The notes under the pieces are model-generated. The model searched no databases. It was not told where the DNA came from and saw only the letters and a program-made list of their open reading frames with translations. The translations under genes and the position numbers were made by a program. Of a stretch of 64,000 nucleotides of DNA, positions 33,909 to 43,106 are shown piece by piece (position 1 is the stretch's first letter; every line of letters starts with the position of its first letter). The stretch is from Putridiphycobacter sp045107045 (GTDB taxonomy: Bacteria > Bacteroidota > Bacteroidia > Flavobacteriales_D > Crocinitomicaceae), in the NCBI GenBank assembly GCA_045107045.1, contig JBGCFR010000025.1, positions 14,696 through 78,695 on the forward strand. The letters are read 5' to 3'.

Positions 33909-34805
33909 ATGAAAAAGATAGTAGGAATATCTATTGCTATGCTATCTTGTTCACTGTCATTTTCGCAAGGAAATCCGCAGGTACAGAACAAGAACGGAGT
34001 AGATATAATGCCCATTAAGGGCGAATTTGCGATTGGTATAAATGCCACCCCTTTTTTAACATACTTTGGTAATATTTTTGGATATACTAATTCTAATACA
34101 ATTTTGAATTCCAATAAATTTATCAGTAACTCATTCGGAGGCAACACTATTTATGGCAAATATATGCTGACAAATAATAATGCTTTAAGAGCAAGTTTTA
34201 GAATTGCTGATTCAGATAGGTTATTTAAGTATGATGTGTTTGATGATGGAAAAAATAGTCCAGATTCAACAGTTGTTGATACAAGAAATATTGATCAGAA
34301 TACTATTAATTTAGGTTTTGGTTATGAATTCAGAAGAGGGACTACGCGCTTAAGAGGTTTGTATGGTGGAGATGTAATGTTGTTTAGAACGCACTCCAAT
34401 AATGAATATAGCTACGGAAACGGTTTTTCCTTAGGAAATCAGACGCCAACCTCATCATTTAACGCAAATGGTTCGTATCAAGGTACAAATGGCCGTAATG
34501 TAGCAGAGAGACTTTTAATGAGTAAGTCTGGTACAACTTTAGGTGCTGGTTTAAGAGCATTTGCTGGTGTTGAGTACTTTTTTGCACCAAAAATGTGCAT
34601 TGGAACTGAATTTGGATGGACAATGACAGTTTCAAGAACTGGGCAATCAGTTAGAAAAACTGAGCAGTTCGATCCAAATGCAACTGCAGAAGACGGCACT
34701 GTTGGCGGAATTGTAATCAAAGAAGATTTTACAAGTGGTGCAAGAACATTTAATCTTGATACAGATAATTTTAATGCTGCATTATATTTAATGTTCTACT
34801 TTTAG
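33909..34805 (+). CDS. outer-membrane beta-barrel, unknown
   Basis: This 298-residue protein has a signal peptide ending at SLSFSQ and a mature part of alternating strands, for example RASFRIADSDRLFKYDV, NTINLGFGYEFRRG, GTTLGAGLRAFAGVEYFFAPKMCIGTEFGWTM, and the final NAALYLMFYF with terminal Phe. This is the look of a small OmpW/OprD-like barrel. It lies just after the lipoprotein gene and has a terminator 26 bases downstream. Its cargo is unknown. Confidence 0.7.
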   Translation: MKKIVGISIAMLSCSLSFSQGNPQVQNKNGVDIMPIKGEFAIGINATPFLTYFGNIFGYTNSNTILNSNKFISNSFGGNTIYGKYMLTNNNALRASFRIADSDRLFKYDVFDDGKNSPDSTVVDTRNIDQNTINLGFGYEFRRGTTRLRGLYGGDVMLFRTHSNNEYSYGNGFSLGNQTPTSSFNANGSYQGTNGRNVAERLLMSKSGTTLGAGLRAFAGVEYFFAPKMCIGTEFGWTMTVSRTGQSVRKTEQFDPNATAEDGTVGGIVIKEDFTSGARTFNLDTDNFNAALYLMFYF

Positions 34806-34828
34806 AAATTAAAATAAATTAAATGAAA

Positions 34829-34857
34829 AAGAGGCTAATTGATTAGCCTCTTTTTTT
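34829..34857 (+). terminator. rho-independent terminator of the lipoprotein/barrel unit
   Basis: GAGGCTAA at 34831-34838 pairs with TTAGCCTC at 34843-34850, followed by T7. Confidence 0.88.
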
Positions 34858-34866
34858 GTGCCATAA

Positions 34867-34900
34867 TTTGTAAGCATTTTGAGCAAATCGCCTATCTTTG
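34867..34900 (+). promoter_or_regulatory. probable promoter of the cystathionine beta-synthase unit
   Basis: TTTG at 34867-34870 and TATCTTTG at 34893-34900 match the boxes with a 22-base spacer, which is longer than usual. The ATG is 42 bases past the second box. Confidence 0.55.
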
Positions 34901-34941
34901 CCCTCAAAATAAGTCTTATTCACTTAAAATTTAAGTAGGCA

Positions 34942-36300
34942 ATGAAATATTATAATTCGATATTAGAAACTATTGGTAATACACCTTTGGTAAAATTAAA
35001 TAGAGTAGTAAAAGGAATTAAAGCAACTGTACTTGCTAAAGTGGAGACTACAAATCCAGGGAATTCAGTAAAAGATAGAATGGCTTTGAAAATGGTGCTG
35101 GATGCTGAAAAACAAGGTTTGATTAAATCTGGTGGAACAGTTATTGAAGGTACTTCAGGAAATACTGGCATGGGGCTAGCTTTAGCTTGTATAGAAAAAG
35201 GATATAAATTAATTTGTGTTTTAAGTGATAAGCAATCCAAGGAAAAAATGGATATTTTAAGAGCAGTAGGCGCCGAAGTTGTGGTTTGTCCAACAGCAGT
35301 TGAGCCAGAGGATCCTCGATCTTATTATTCAGTGTCAAAAAGATTAGCTAAGGAGATTCCAAATTCATGGTATGTTAATCAATATGATAACCCGTCAAAT
35401 ACTTTAGCACACTATGAACAAACTGGGCCTGAGATATGGGAACAAACAGAAGGTGAAATTACTCACTTTCTTGTTGGAGTAGGTACTGGAGGAACTATTT
35501 CTGGAACAGGTAAATTTTTAAAAGAACAAAATCCTGAAATAAAAAATATTGGAATTGATACTTATGGTTCTGTATTCAAGAAATATCATGAAACAGGTAT
35601 TTTTGATGAAAATGAAATTTACCCCTACATTACTGAGGGAATTGGTGAGGATATTTTACCAAAGAATGTTGATTTTTCAGTAATCGATCATTTTGAAAAA
35701 GTAACTGATAAAGATGCGGCCGTGATGACGAGGAGGATAGCGAGAGAAGAAGGTATTTTTGTTGGGAATTCAGCAGGTTCCGCAATTGCTGGTTTGATGC
35801 AAATTAAGGATCAATTTACTGAAAGTGATGTGATTGTTGTTTTATTTCATGATCATGGAAGTCGTTATGTTGGAAAAATGTTTAATGATGATTGGATGAG
35901 AGAGCGTGGATTTTTAGAGGAGTCACACCAAACTGCACTTGATTTAATACAGCACCATATTGATAAAAAATTAGTAGTATGTGCTAGCGAAGAATTGGTT
36001 TCGCATGCTATTGCCAAAATGAAAGATTATAACATCTCACAAATACCGGTTACAAAGGATGGTGGTTTTGTTGGCTATGTTGATGATAGAAAATTATTAC
36101 AAAGTCTGATTGAAAATCCTGACCTTATGGATCTTCCTTTAGGTAATATCATGTTGCCAGCCTTACCTATTGTTAATTTTTCTTCAAAAATAGCTGATGT
36201 TTCGAAGCTTGTGAACTCTATAACACCCGCTGTTCTTGTAGAACTTGAAGATGGTAAATATCATATTATAACTAGATATGACTTAATTAATGCTATCTAA
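34942..36300 (+). CDS. cystathionine beta-synthase (PLP enzyme with CBS domains)
   Basis: This 452-residue protein has the PLP-binding Lys44 in NSVKDRMALKM, the phosphate loop GTSGNTG at 70-76, and GTGGTISGTG. The last 115 residues hold two CBS motifs (LVSHAIAKMKDYNISQIPVTKDG and ILMLPALPIVN-like), which bind adenosyl ligands in this family. It condenses serine or O-acetylserine with homocysteine or sulfide. The long C-terminal CBS pair favours cystathionine beta-synthase over plain cysteine synthase. The BtuF-like gene follows by five bases. Confidence 0.88.
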   Translation: MKYYNSILETIGNTPLVKLNRVVKGIKATVLAKVETTNPGNSVKDRMALKMVLDAEKQGLIKSGGTVIEGTSGNTGMGLALACIEKGYKLICVLSDKQSKEKMDILRAVGAEVVVCPTAVEPEDPRSYYSVSKRLAKEIPNSWYVNQYDNPSNTLAHYEQTGPEIWEQTEGEITHFLVGVGTGGTISGTGKFLKEQNPEIKNIGIDTYGSVFKKYHETGIFDENEIYPYITEGIGEDILPKNVDFSVIDHFEKVTDKDAAVMTRRIAREEGIFVGNSAGSAIAGLMQIKDQFTESDVIVVLFHDHGSRYVGKMFNDDWMRERGFLEESHQTALDLIQHHIDKKLVVCASEELVSHAIAKMKDYNISQIPVTKDGGFVGYVDDRKLLQSLIENPDLMDLPLGNIMLPALPIVNFSSKIADVSKLVNSITPAVLVELEDGKYHIITRYDLINAI

Positions 36301-36305
36301 GTAAT

Positions 36306-37082
36306 ATGATATTGGTTGATCAAACAAATCATCCAGTTAACTTTGGTCAAAAACCGTTACGGATTATTTCTCTAGTTCCTTCACAAACTGAGTTGCTTTA
36401 TTATTTAGGCCTCGAAAAAATGGTTGTTGGAATTACCAAGTTTTGTGTTCACCCGACAAGTTGGTTCAAACTTAAGACTAGAGTAGGAGGCACTAAAAAT
36501 GTCAATATTGAAAAAATTAAAGCATTGGCTCCTACTCATATAATAGCTAATAAAGAGGAGAATACTAAAGCTCAAATTGAACTGCTAAGACAAAGTTTTG
36601 AGGTGTATACCAGTGATATTAATAGTTTAGATGATAGTTATCAAATGATGAGAGATGTTGGACTACTGACTTCAACTAAAAACAAAGTAGAAACACTTAT
36701 TGAGTCATTGAGTTCAAGTTTTAAAAAATTACCTAAGTTAAATGGTACAGTTTTATATTTGATTTGGAATGACCCATATATGTCGGCAGGTTGTAATACA
36801 TTTATTAATAGTATGTTAATTTTGATAGGATTGCAAAATGCGGACGTTTCTAATTTAAGATACAATGAAATCAGTAAAGAGAAAATTATCGAAATAGCTC
36901 CAGATTATATTTTTCTAAGCTCGGAACCATTTCCTTTTAAGAACAAGCATATTCAAATAGTTGAAAAATTTTCTGACGCTAAAACCATCCTAGTAGATGG
37001 CGAGATGTTCTCTTGGTATGGCAGTCGATTGTTGAGTTTTAAATCCTATATAGAAAACGATTTATTGCTAAAATTAGATTAA
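36306..37082 (+). CDS. BtuF/FhuD-like binding protein without signal peptide
   Basis: This 258-residue protein has the helical-backbone metal-receptor pattern: RIISLVPSQTELLYYLGL, then VGGTKNVNIEKIKALAPTHIIANKEENTK, and DPYMSAGCNTFINSM. Usual members are periplasmic and carry vitamin B12 or siderophores, yet this one has no signal sequence and starts MILVDQTNHPV. It is the second gene after cystathionine beta-synthase. A cytosolic role for a corrinoid or metal is inferred, and I recall similar signal-less copies in Bacteroidota. The convergent MazG-like gene ends two bases away. Confidence 0.85.
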   Translation: MILVDQTNHPVNFGQKPLRIISLVPSQTELLYYLGLEKMVVGITKFCVHPTSWFKLKTRVGGTKNVNIEKIKALAPTHIIANKEENTKAQIELLRQSFEVYTSDINSLDDSYQMMRDVGLLTSTKNKVETLIESLSSSFKKLPKLNGTVLYLIWNDPYMSAGCNTFINSMLILIGLQNADVSNLRYNEISKEKIIEIAPDYIFLSSEPFPFKNKHIQIVEKFSDAKTILVDGEMFSWYGSRLLSFKSYIENDLLLKLD

Positions 37083-37083
37083 T

Positions 37084-37488
37084 TTATTCTTTAATAATTG
37101 CAGCTATATTTGGTCTAAAGTATTGATCTGATTTTAATACTTTTCCGTCTGATCTGTATATTGGTTGACCATTAGCATCTAATTTGCTCATATTCGATTT
37201 TTGAATCTCCTCAAAAACCTCGGTAATCTTATGCTGTAAACCATGTTTAAGTATTGTACCACAAAGAATATACAATTGATCGCCTAAGGCATCTGCAACC
37301 TCAATTAGATCACCAGCCTTAACTGCCTCCAAGTATTCGTCATTTTCTTCTTTCATTAAGTTGTATCTCAATTCGTAATCACTTTTACTCAGATCAACAG
37401 TAGGTTTATAATTATTTTTAATTTTAAATGCATCATGAAACTCTTCAACATGTTTAATAATCTCTATAAAGGCTTTTTCTTTCTTCAT
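37084..37488 (-). CDS. MazG-like nucleotide pyrophosphohydrolase
   Basis: This 134-residue protein is of the all-alpha NTP pyrophosphatase type: EENDEYLEAVKAGDLIEVADALGDQLYI holds the E-E-x-x-E and D-x-x-D metal sites. I chose the ATG at 37488 (MKKEKAFIEI), not 37524, because a TAnnTTTG box (37522-37529) lies over the longer start and family members begin here. The enzyme would cleave NTP or phosphoribosyl-ATP-like substrates to NMP and pyrophosphate. No histidine gene is near, so a house-cleaning role is more likely than HisE. Confidence 0.8.
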   Translation of the reverse strand: MKKEKAFIEIIKHVEEFHDAFKIKNNYKPTVDLSKSDYELRYNLMKEENDEYLEAVKAGDLIEVADALGDQLYILCGTILKHGLQHKITEVFEEIQKSNMSKLDANGQPIYRSDGKVLKSDQYFRPNIAAIIKE

Positions 37489-37521
37489 TTTTATTATTTT
37501 TGATAAAGATATTAATGTACC

Positions 37522-37529
37522 CAAAACTA
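37522..37529 (-). promoter_or_regulatory. -7 box of the MazG-like gene
   Basis: The minus strand reads TAGTTTTG, a match to TAnnTTTG. It overlaps the divergent leader of the propeller gene. No upstream TTTG is evident. Confidence 0.4.
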
Positions 37530-37539
37530 TAATTATAAA

Positions 37540-40500
37540 ATGAGAGGCCTTTTATTAACAATTTTTGTTCTTTTTTCAATTTTGACAGTTTTTGGCCAGG
37601 ATTATTATCCACCAATTGAGAATTATTCTACAAATACTTACGGAAAATTTAGAAACCCAGAAAATTATGCCATTGTTCAGGATAATAGAGGGGTAATGTA
37701 CTTTGGTAACTCCAATGGAGTCTTAGAATATGATGGAAAAAATTGGCGATTTGTTCAGGTTAAATTAGGTGCATACGTGTACAGTTTAGCAATTGATAGT
37801 TCAGGAACAATATATGCTGGTTCTCAAGATGAGTTTGGATACTTTATTGTTAATCAAAGAGGTGGCTTAGAGTATTATTCATTAAGTGATAAACTAAGTG
37901 AACTTGATCAAATTCAAATTACTGAAATAAGGTATACTTATACTTCAAAGGAAAAAGTTTTTTTTCAAAGCAAGAATAATGTTTTCGTATATAATATAAA
38001 GTCCCAAGAACTAGAAAATATAAAAAGTAATAATAGTTTTCACACAAGTTTTATGGTGAACAATACCTTTTATGTGAGAGAGAGAAACGTGGGATTAAAA
38101 TATTATGACAACGGTAGACTAAATTTAGTAAAAGGGACTCAGTATTTTAAAACAGAAGCTTGTTTTGGAATGACACAGTCACCTTTTCATAAAAACGGAC
38201 TTCTAGTTTTTACACAAGTTGATGGAATATTTGAATGGAGAAATGATTCTATTGTATCTATTAAAGGTTCTAAATCAAACTTAAAAGATATAAGGACATT
38301 CGGAGTTAAACTTCTGTCAGATGGTAATTATGCATTGCAAACTTTTGAAAGTGGAGTATTTATTGTTAATAATAAAGGTGAGGTTATTAACGAAATAAAT
38401 AGGAGTACTGGCTTGCGATCAGATGATGTGAAATCTATGTATGAGGATAGGGATCAGAATTTATGGCTAGGCTTGGGTAATGGTATTTCAAAGGTGAATT
38501 ATTATTCGCCACTGTCTTTTTTTAATGAAAAATCCGGAATTGACGGAAATATACAGGGTTTAATAAGGTTTAAAGGAATTCTTTATGTAGCATCATCCTA
38601 TGGATTATTTATGCAGGATACAGATAAGGAAAGTCTAAATAAATTTAAGCAGGATTATAGTCTGAAACTTCAAGTGTGGGATTTTGCCGAACACAATGAT
38701 TATTTGTATATAGGCACTTCGGAGGGCGTTTTTAAACGGATAGATGAAGGTGTCCATGAACAAGTAACGTCTCTTAACACTAATGCTATTTATTTTGATG
38801 AAGATAAAAATTGCTTTATTACCTGCGGTAATTCGGGAGTTTATGTTTGGGACAAAGATTTTAATCTACTTTGGAAAGAGGAGTTAGGACTGAATACATG
38901 CACAGGAATAATTAAGAGCCCAAAAAATGGAAATTTTTGGTTGGGGACAAGTGGTTCGGGTGTCCTAAGATTAATTCTTAATAATTCAGGAAATATCTTG
39001 GATCGGTATACGTATGAGGGAGATGGGTTGTGTGAGGGACAAGTCACTGCACCATTAATTTTAAACAATCAAGTCATCTTTGGTTGTAAGTCTGGACCTA
39101 TGGAATTTCTTGATGAAGACTATATGAGGGAATTGTTAAAGGATGAACTGTCTGAAGATGAGTTAAATGATCCTATGTATATAAGGGGGATGTTTGAGTC
39201 ATTTCCATTGTACGATTCGGTTTTTAGTGAGGAAATACTTCTAATAGAAGATGATATTGATAAGACATGGTACGTTGCAGAGCATAAACTAGGATATTAT
39301 TTAAAACATGAAAAAAAGTTTGTCAATAAACCATTTTGGGGAATAAACTATGGTAGAATAAATAAACTTCTTTTAGAGGATAATGGTGTGTTATGGATAG
39401 GTTGTGCAGATGGATTGATTCGTTTTAAGAATAATGATAGAAAGAACTATAAGTCTGAATTTACAAGTCTCATAAGAAGAATAACAGCTGGTGGAGATAC
39501 TACATTTAACGGTACTTTTACGAAAAAAACCGAAAATGAAGTATTTAAATTTGAATACGCACAAAACGATTTTGTATTCCATTATGCGTGCCCCTATTTT
39601 GAGGATGAGCATAAACCACTTTTTTCAACAATACTAGTTGGTGATGATAAAGCTTGGACAGTTTATGATTCGAAAACTGAGAGAACTTTCACTAATCTCC
39701 CTGAAGGTAAATACACATTTAAGGTAAAAGCGAAGAATATTTATGATCAAATTAGTACAATATCTGAATACTCTTTTGTGATAAGTCCACCATGGTATAG
39801 AACTACATGGGCCTATATTTTATATGTTATCTGTTTTATACTTTTAATTTTTTTGGCCAGTACAATCACGTCTGCGAGATTAAAGAAGCAAAATGATCAG
39901 CTGGAGAAGGTAGTTGAAGAACGAACTCAAGAAATTTCTCAAAAGAATAATGTTTTAGAACATCAGAACACTGAAATTCTTGAACAAAAAAGGGAAATAG
40001 AAGATAGTATTAATTATGCCAAAAGAATTCAGGACGCCATTCTACCATTGGCCTCAGAAATGAAGGAGTCCTTGCCGAATTCCTTTATTATTTATAAGCC
40101 TAAAGATATTGTTTCAGGTGATTTCTATTGGTTTACCAAAATAAATAATCAATTAATTGTTGTATGTGCAGATTGTACTGGTCATGGTGTGCCAGGAGCC
40201 TTTATGAGTATGATTGGCTCGGATAGACTAAACATTATTGTTAATGAAAGAAAGGTGCTGTCACCAGGTGCAATACTCGGGGAGTTAAACCGAGCAATTA
40301 AAAACTCTCTGAAGCAGAAAGCTAATGAGGATACTACAAGAGATGGTATGGATGCAGCAGTTTGTGCGATTGATTTAGCAACAAATAAATTAACCTATTC
40401 AGGCGCACATAGAGGTTTATGGATTGTTCATAATAATGAGTTGAGTGAAATAAAACCAACTAAAATGGCGGTTGCTGGATTTACACCTGAAAATCAAATT

Positions 40501-40758
40501 TACGAAGATCATCAATTTCCGATTGAAAAGGGGATGAAGTTTTATTTAACAACTGATGGATATGCGGATCAGTTTGGAGGTACTAGAGGGAAAAAATTTA
40601 TGGTCAAAAAAATGAAAAATCTGATTTTAAAAGTTTCTTCTAAATCTTATGAAGAACAACAAAAACTCCTTGAAAAAGAATTGTTTGACTGGATGAGTAA
40701 ACATAATCAAGTTTACGATCAGATAGATGACATCTGTGTAATTGGGTTTGAATTATAG
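37540..40758 (+). CDS. propeller sensor with SpoIIE-type phosphatase output
   Basis: This 1072-residue protein has a signal peptide (about 1-20, ending FGQ), a two-component regulator-type beta-propeller (GVMYFGNSNGVLEYDGKNWR and similar repeats such as DRDQNLWLGLGNGISKV), a Y_Y_Y domain (FVFHYACPYFEDEHKP, ERTFTNLPEGKYTFKVKAKN), one membrane helix at about 757-777, a coiled coil, and a SpoIIE/PP2C domain with Asp in GDFYW, CADCTGHGVPGAFMSMIG, and LTTDGYADQFGG. It senses an outside signal and dephosphorylates a partner inside. No partner kinase or anti-sigma gene is near it. It is an entire receptor in one protein. Confidence 0.9.
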   Translation: MRGLLLTIFVLFSILTVFGQDYYPPIENYSTNTYGKFRNPENYAIVQDNRGVMYFGNSNGVLEYDGKNWRFVQVKLGAYVYSLAIDSSGTIYAGSQDEFGYFIVNQRGGLEYYSLSDKLSELDQIQITEIRYTYTSKEKVFFQSKNNVFVYNIKSQELENIKSNNSFHTSFMVNNTFYVRERNVGLKYYDNGRLNLVKGTQYFKTEACFGMTQSPFHKNGLLVFTQVDGIFEWRNDSIVSIKGSKSNLKDIRTFGVKLLSDGNYALQTFESGVFIVNNKGEVINEINRSTGLRSDDVKSMYEDRDQNLWLGLGNGISKVNYYSPLSFFNEKSGIDGNIQGLIRFKGILYVASSYGLFMQDTDKESLNKFKQDYSLKLQVWDFAEHNDYLYIGTSEGVFKRIDEGVHEQVTSLNTNAIYFDEDKNCFITCGNSGVYVWDKDFNLLWKEELGLNTCTGIIKSPKNGNFWLGTSGSGVLRLILNNSGNILDRYTYEGDGLCEGQVTAPLILNNQVIFGCKSGPMEFLDEDYMRELLKDELSEDELNDPMYIRGMFESFPLYDSVFSEEILLIEDDIDKTWYVAEHKLGYYLKHEKKFVNKPFWGINYGRINKLLLEDNGVLWIGCADGLIRFKNNDRKNYKSEFTSLIRRITAGGDTTFNGTFTKKTENEVFKFEYAQNDFVFHYACPYFEDEHKPLFSTILVGDDKAWTVYDSKTERTFTNLPEGKYTFKVKAKNIYDQISTISEYSFVISPPWYRTTWAYILYVICFILLIFLASTITSARLKKQNDQLEKVVEERTQEISQKNNVLEHQNTEILEQKREIEDSINYAKRIQDAILPLASEMKESLPNSFIIYKPKDIVSGDFYWFTKINNQLIVVCADCTGHGVPGAFMSMIGSDRLNIIVNERKVLSPGAILGELNRAIKNSLKQKANEDTTRDGMDAAVCAIDLATNKLTYSGAHRGLWIVHNNELSEIKPTKMAVAGFTPENQIYEDHQFPIEKGMKFYLTTDGYADQFGGTRGKKFMVKKMKNLILKVSSKSYEEQQKLLEKELFDWMSKHNQVYDQIDDICVIGFEL

Positions 40759-40849
40759 AAAACTAAAAAAATATGCCTCCGTATTTTATTTTAATCATTT
40801 TTTATTCGTAATATTGCACCCCCAATTGAGGGTTTTAAATGTTTTAGAG

Positions 40850-41212
40850 ATGGATATTATTAAGCAAATACAATCAGAATTAGTTGAAAAAAAGGAGCTT
40901 CCAGCATTTGGTGCAGGTTCAACAGTCACAATTCACTATAAAATTAAAGAGGGCGATAAAGAAAGAATTCAGCAATATCAAGGTGTTGTTATCCAAAGAA
41001 AAGGTAGTGGTGCCACTGAAACTTTCACAGTTCGTAAAATGTCAGGTAATATTGGCGTTGAAAGAATTATTCCTGTACAATCGCCTTTTATTGATAAGAT
41101 TGAAGTGAATAAAGTAGGTAAGGTTCGTAGAGCAAGAATTTACTACTTCAGAGGAAGAAAAGGTAAAGCTGCAAGAATTCAAGAAAAAAGAAGACAAGTT
41201 TCAGCAAAATAA
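40850..41212 (+). CDS. rplS: 50S ribosomal protein L19
   Basis: This 120-residue protein is read from the ATG at 40850 (MDIIKQIQSEL). The longer frame from 40742 is not used because L19 proteins begin here and the extra residues are not conserved. It has FGAGSTVTIHYKIKEGDKERIQQYQGVVI, the RKGSGATETFTVRKMSG segment and VGKVRRARIYYFRGRKGKAARIQE, the full L19 signature. A TAATATTG box at 40809-40816 is a possible weak promoter. It has a terminator 24 bases after the stop. Confidence 0.96.
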   Translation: MDIIKQIQSELVEKKELPAFGAGSTVTIHYKIKEGDKERIQQYQGVVIQRKGSGATETFTVRKMSGNIGVERIIPVQSPFIDKIEVNKVGKVRRARIYYFRGRKGKAARIQEKRRQVSAK

Positions 41213-41236
41213 TTTTTGCCACTTAAGTTATATTGA

Positions 41237-41269
41237 AACACTTTCTAAATATAGAAGGTGTTTTTTTTG
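41237..41269 (+). terminator. rho-independent terminator of rplS
   Basis: AACACTTTCTA at 41237-41247 pairs with TAGAAGGTGTT at 41252-41262 around AATA, followed by T-rich sequence. The 11-bp stem has one G-U pair. Confidence 0.88.
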
Positions 41270-41439
41270 TACCATATAAATTTTCAAACGAAATTACAGT
41301 AGCCAGTTATCCATAAGATTTAGAGGTTTTAGATAAAATCTAGTATTGATTCATTTCATTCTTAATCAGTCTTGTTATATTTGAGAAAGAACATATTCTA
41401 TTAAAAGGATATAAACAGTGTTTAAAAGAAATAAGAAAT

Positions 41440-42069
41440 ATGATAATTTTTGGAACAAGAGGTGTAAAATCAACAATTAAATCAGGAGATTTTAATTGTC
41501 CACAATGTGAAAAATCAGTGCCATATAGACATAGAAAGGTGACGAAATTTTTCACACTCTATTTTATACCATTAATTCCATTGGGCAGTGCCGGAGAGTA
41601 TGTGGAATGTGGAACATGCAAAGGGACGTTTATTCCACGTGTTTTGGAAGCTGGTCCTTCAAACCAAGATGATTTTATGGCAGTTTACGAACAGGCAATA
41701 AGGCATTCAATGGTTTTAATAATGCTGGCTGATGGAGTAATTGATAATGAAGAAAAAACATTGGTTAGAACAATTATTAATAAGTTTGGTAAAAATGATT
41801 TATCTATTTACGAACTTGAAAAGTATATTGAGCAAGTTCAAAATGAAAAAGAAGATGTAACGACCTATTTAAGTAAGGTAGGTCCCTCATTAAATGAACA
41901 TGGAAAAGAAACAATAATAAAGTGCGCTTTATCAGTTGCTGCCGCAGATGGACATATAGATGAATCCGAAATTGCCTTAATAGGCAAAATGGGGGGTGCA
42001 ATGGAAATGTCTTCCTCTCATTTAAAAGGCATCATTGCCGAAATGAATGAACAGCCTGAAAATGCTTAA
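41440..42069 (+). CDS. zinc-ribbon/TerB-like protein
   Basis: This 209-residue protein has an N-terminal zinc ribbon with Cys20, Cys23, Cys57 and Cys60 (CPQC and CGTC) and a hydrophobic middle (FFTLYFIPLIPLGS) of the type seen in zinc-ribbon membrane-linked proteins. The C-terminal 140 residues match a TerB-like helical fold: LIMLADGVIDNEEKTLV and LSVAAADGHIDESEIALIGKM, the repeated acidic helix-turn that binds metal. The function of this fusion is not known to me. It stands alone between rplS and the facing MoxR gene. Confidence 0.75.
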   Translation: MIIFGTRGVKSTIKSGDFNCPQCEKSVPYRHRKVTKFFTLYFIPLIPLGSAGEYVECGTCKGTFIPRVLEAGPSNQDDFMAVYEQAIRHSMVLIMLADGVIDNEEKTLVRTIINKFGKNDLSIYELEKYIEQVQNEKEDVTTYLSKVGPSLNEHGKETIIKCALSVAAADGHIDESEIALIGKMGGAMEMSSSHLKGIIAEMNEQPENA

Positions 42070-42091
42070 TGCTTAGGTTAATCGTATTTTT

Positions 42092-43057
42092 TTATTTCAT
42101 CAATTCATTGATGATCGCTTCTAAAGAATATCCTTCCGCTTCAGCCTTATAATTTCTTACAATTCTATGTCTGAGAATTGGATAGGCCACTGCTTTTACA
42201 TCTTCAATGTCTGGAGAATACTTGCCATTAATTGCAGCATGACATTTTGCACCAATAACCAAATATTGAGAAGCTCTAGGTCCAGCACCCCATTCTAAAT
42301 ATTTTTCAGTTAATGGATGACAATAAGGTGATCCTTTTCTTGTTTTGGCAACTAGCCTAACTGCATAATCATATACATTTTCAGGAACGGGCAATCGTCT
42401 AACAAGATTTTGAAAATATATAATTTCCTCACCATTAAGAATTGGTTTTAGATTGACTTCTATATCTGATGTTGTGCTTTTAACTATATTGATTTCTTCC
42501 TCAAGTGTAGGGTAATCGACCCAAATGTTAAACATAAAACGATCTAGTTGAGCTTCAGGCAAAGGGTATGTTCCCTCTTGTTCAATTGGGTTTTGAGTCG
42601 CTAAAACAAAAAATGGTTTATCAAGCACATACCTGTGACCCGCAGCTGTGACTGTTTTTTCTTGCATTGCCTCTAACAACGCTGCCTGGGTCTTTGGTGG
42701 AGTTCGATTTATTTCATCTGCTAAAATTATGTTAGAAAATATAGGACCTTTTATAAATTTAAATTGTCTATTTTCATCTAGAATCTCAGATCCAATAATA
42801 TCAGAGGGCATTAAGTCCGGGGTAAATTGTATCCTCTTGAAACCTAACCCTAGTGAGTCCGATATGGTTTGTATTAATAACGTTTTCGCTAGACCAGGCA
42901 CACCGACCAATAAGCTATGTCCATTACTGAAAATGGACATTAAAACTTGTTTTACAACTTCGTTTTGTCCAACAATGACTTTGTGAATTTCGTCACTAAT
43001 AGCTTTGTATTTTTGTACTAGGAGATCAACACCTTCTTTGTCTGTAAGTTTTTGCAT
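42092..43057 (-). CDS. MoxR-family AAA+ ATPase
   Basis: This 321-residue protein has Walker A GVPGLAKTLLIQ, Walker B LADEINRTPPKTQAALLEAM (Asp-Glu), the MoxR-specific ATQNPIEQEGTYPLPEAQLDRFMF, and the sensor region PRASQYLVIGAKC. MoxR ATPases act as chaperones that load metals or fold secreted and membrane complexes, usually with DUF58/VWA partners. No DUF58 or VWA gene is next to this one, so its partner is elsewhere. It is transcribed alone on the minus strand. Confidence 0.93.
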   Translation of the reverse strand: MQKLTDKEGVDLLVQKYKAISDEIHKVIVGQNEVVKQVLMSIFSNGHSLLVGVPGLAKTLLIQTISDSLGLGFKRIQFTPDLMPSDIIGSEILDENRQFKFIKGPIFSNIILADEINRTPPKTQAALLEAMQEKTVTAAGHRYVLDKPFFVLATQNPIEQEGTYPLPEAQLDRFMFNIWVDYPTLEEEINIVKSTTSDIEVNLKPILNGEEIIYFQNLVRRLPVPENVYDYAVRLVAKTRKGSPYCHPLTEKYLEWGAGPRASQYLVIGAKCHAAINGKYSPDIEDVKAVAYPILRHRIVRNYKAEAEGYSLEAIINELMK

Positions 43058-43106
43058 AGTTTTTCTTCAATTCCCTCAAAAATAGTAAAAATGAATGACT
43101 ACTAAT

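Noticed and set aside
37488..37524. Longer start of the MazG-like gene at 37524
   Set aside because: The extra residues are not typical and a TAnnTTTG box covers the region, which favours 37488.
40742..40849. N-terminal extension of L19
   Set aside because: It overlaps the end of the propeller gene, and L19 proteins start at the MDIIKQ-type position.
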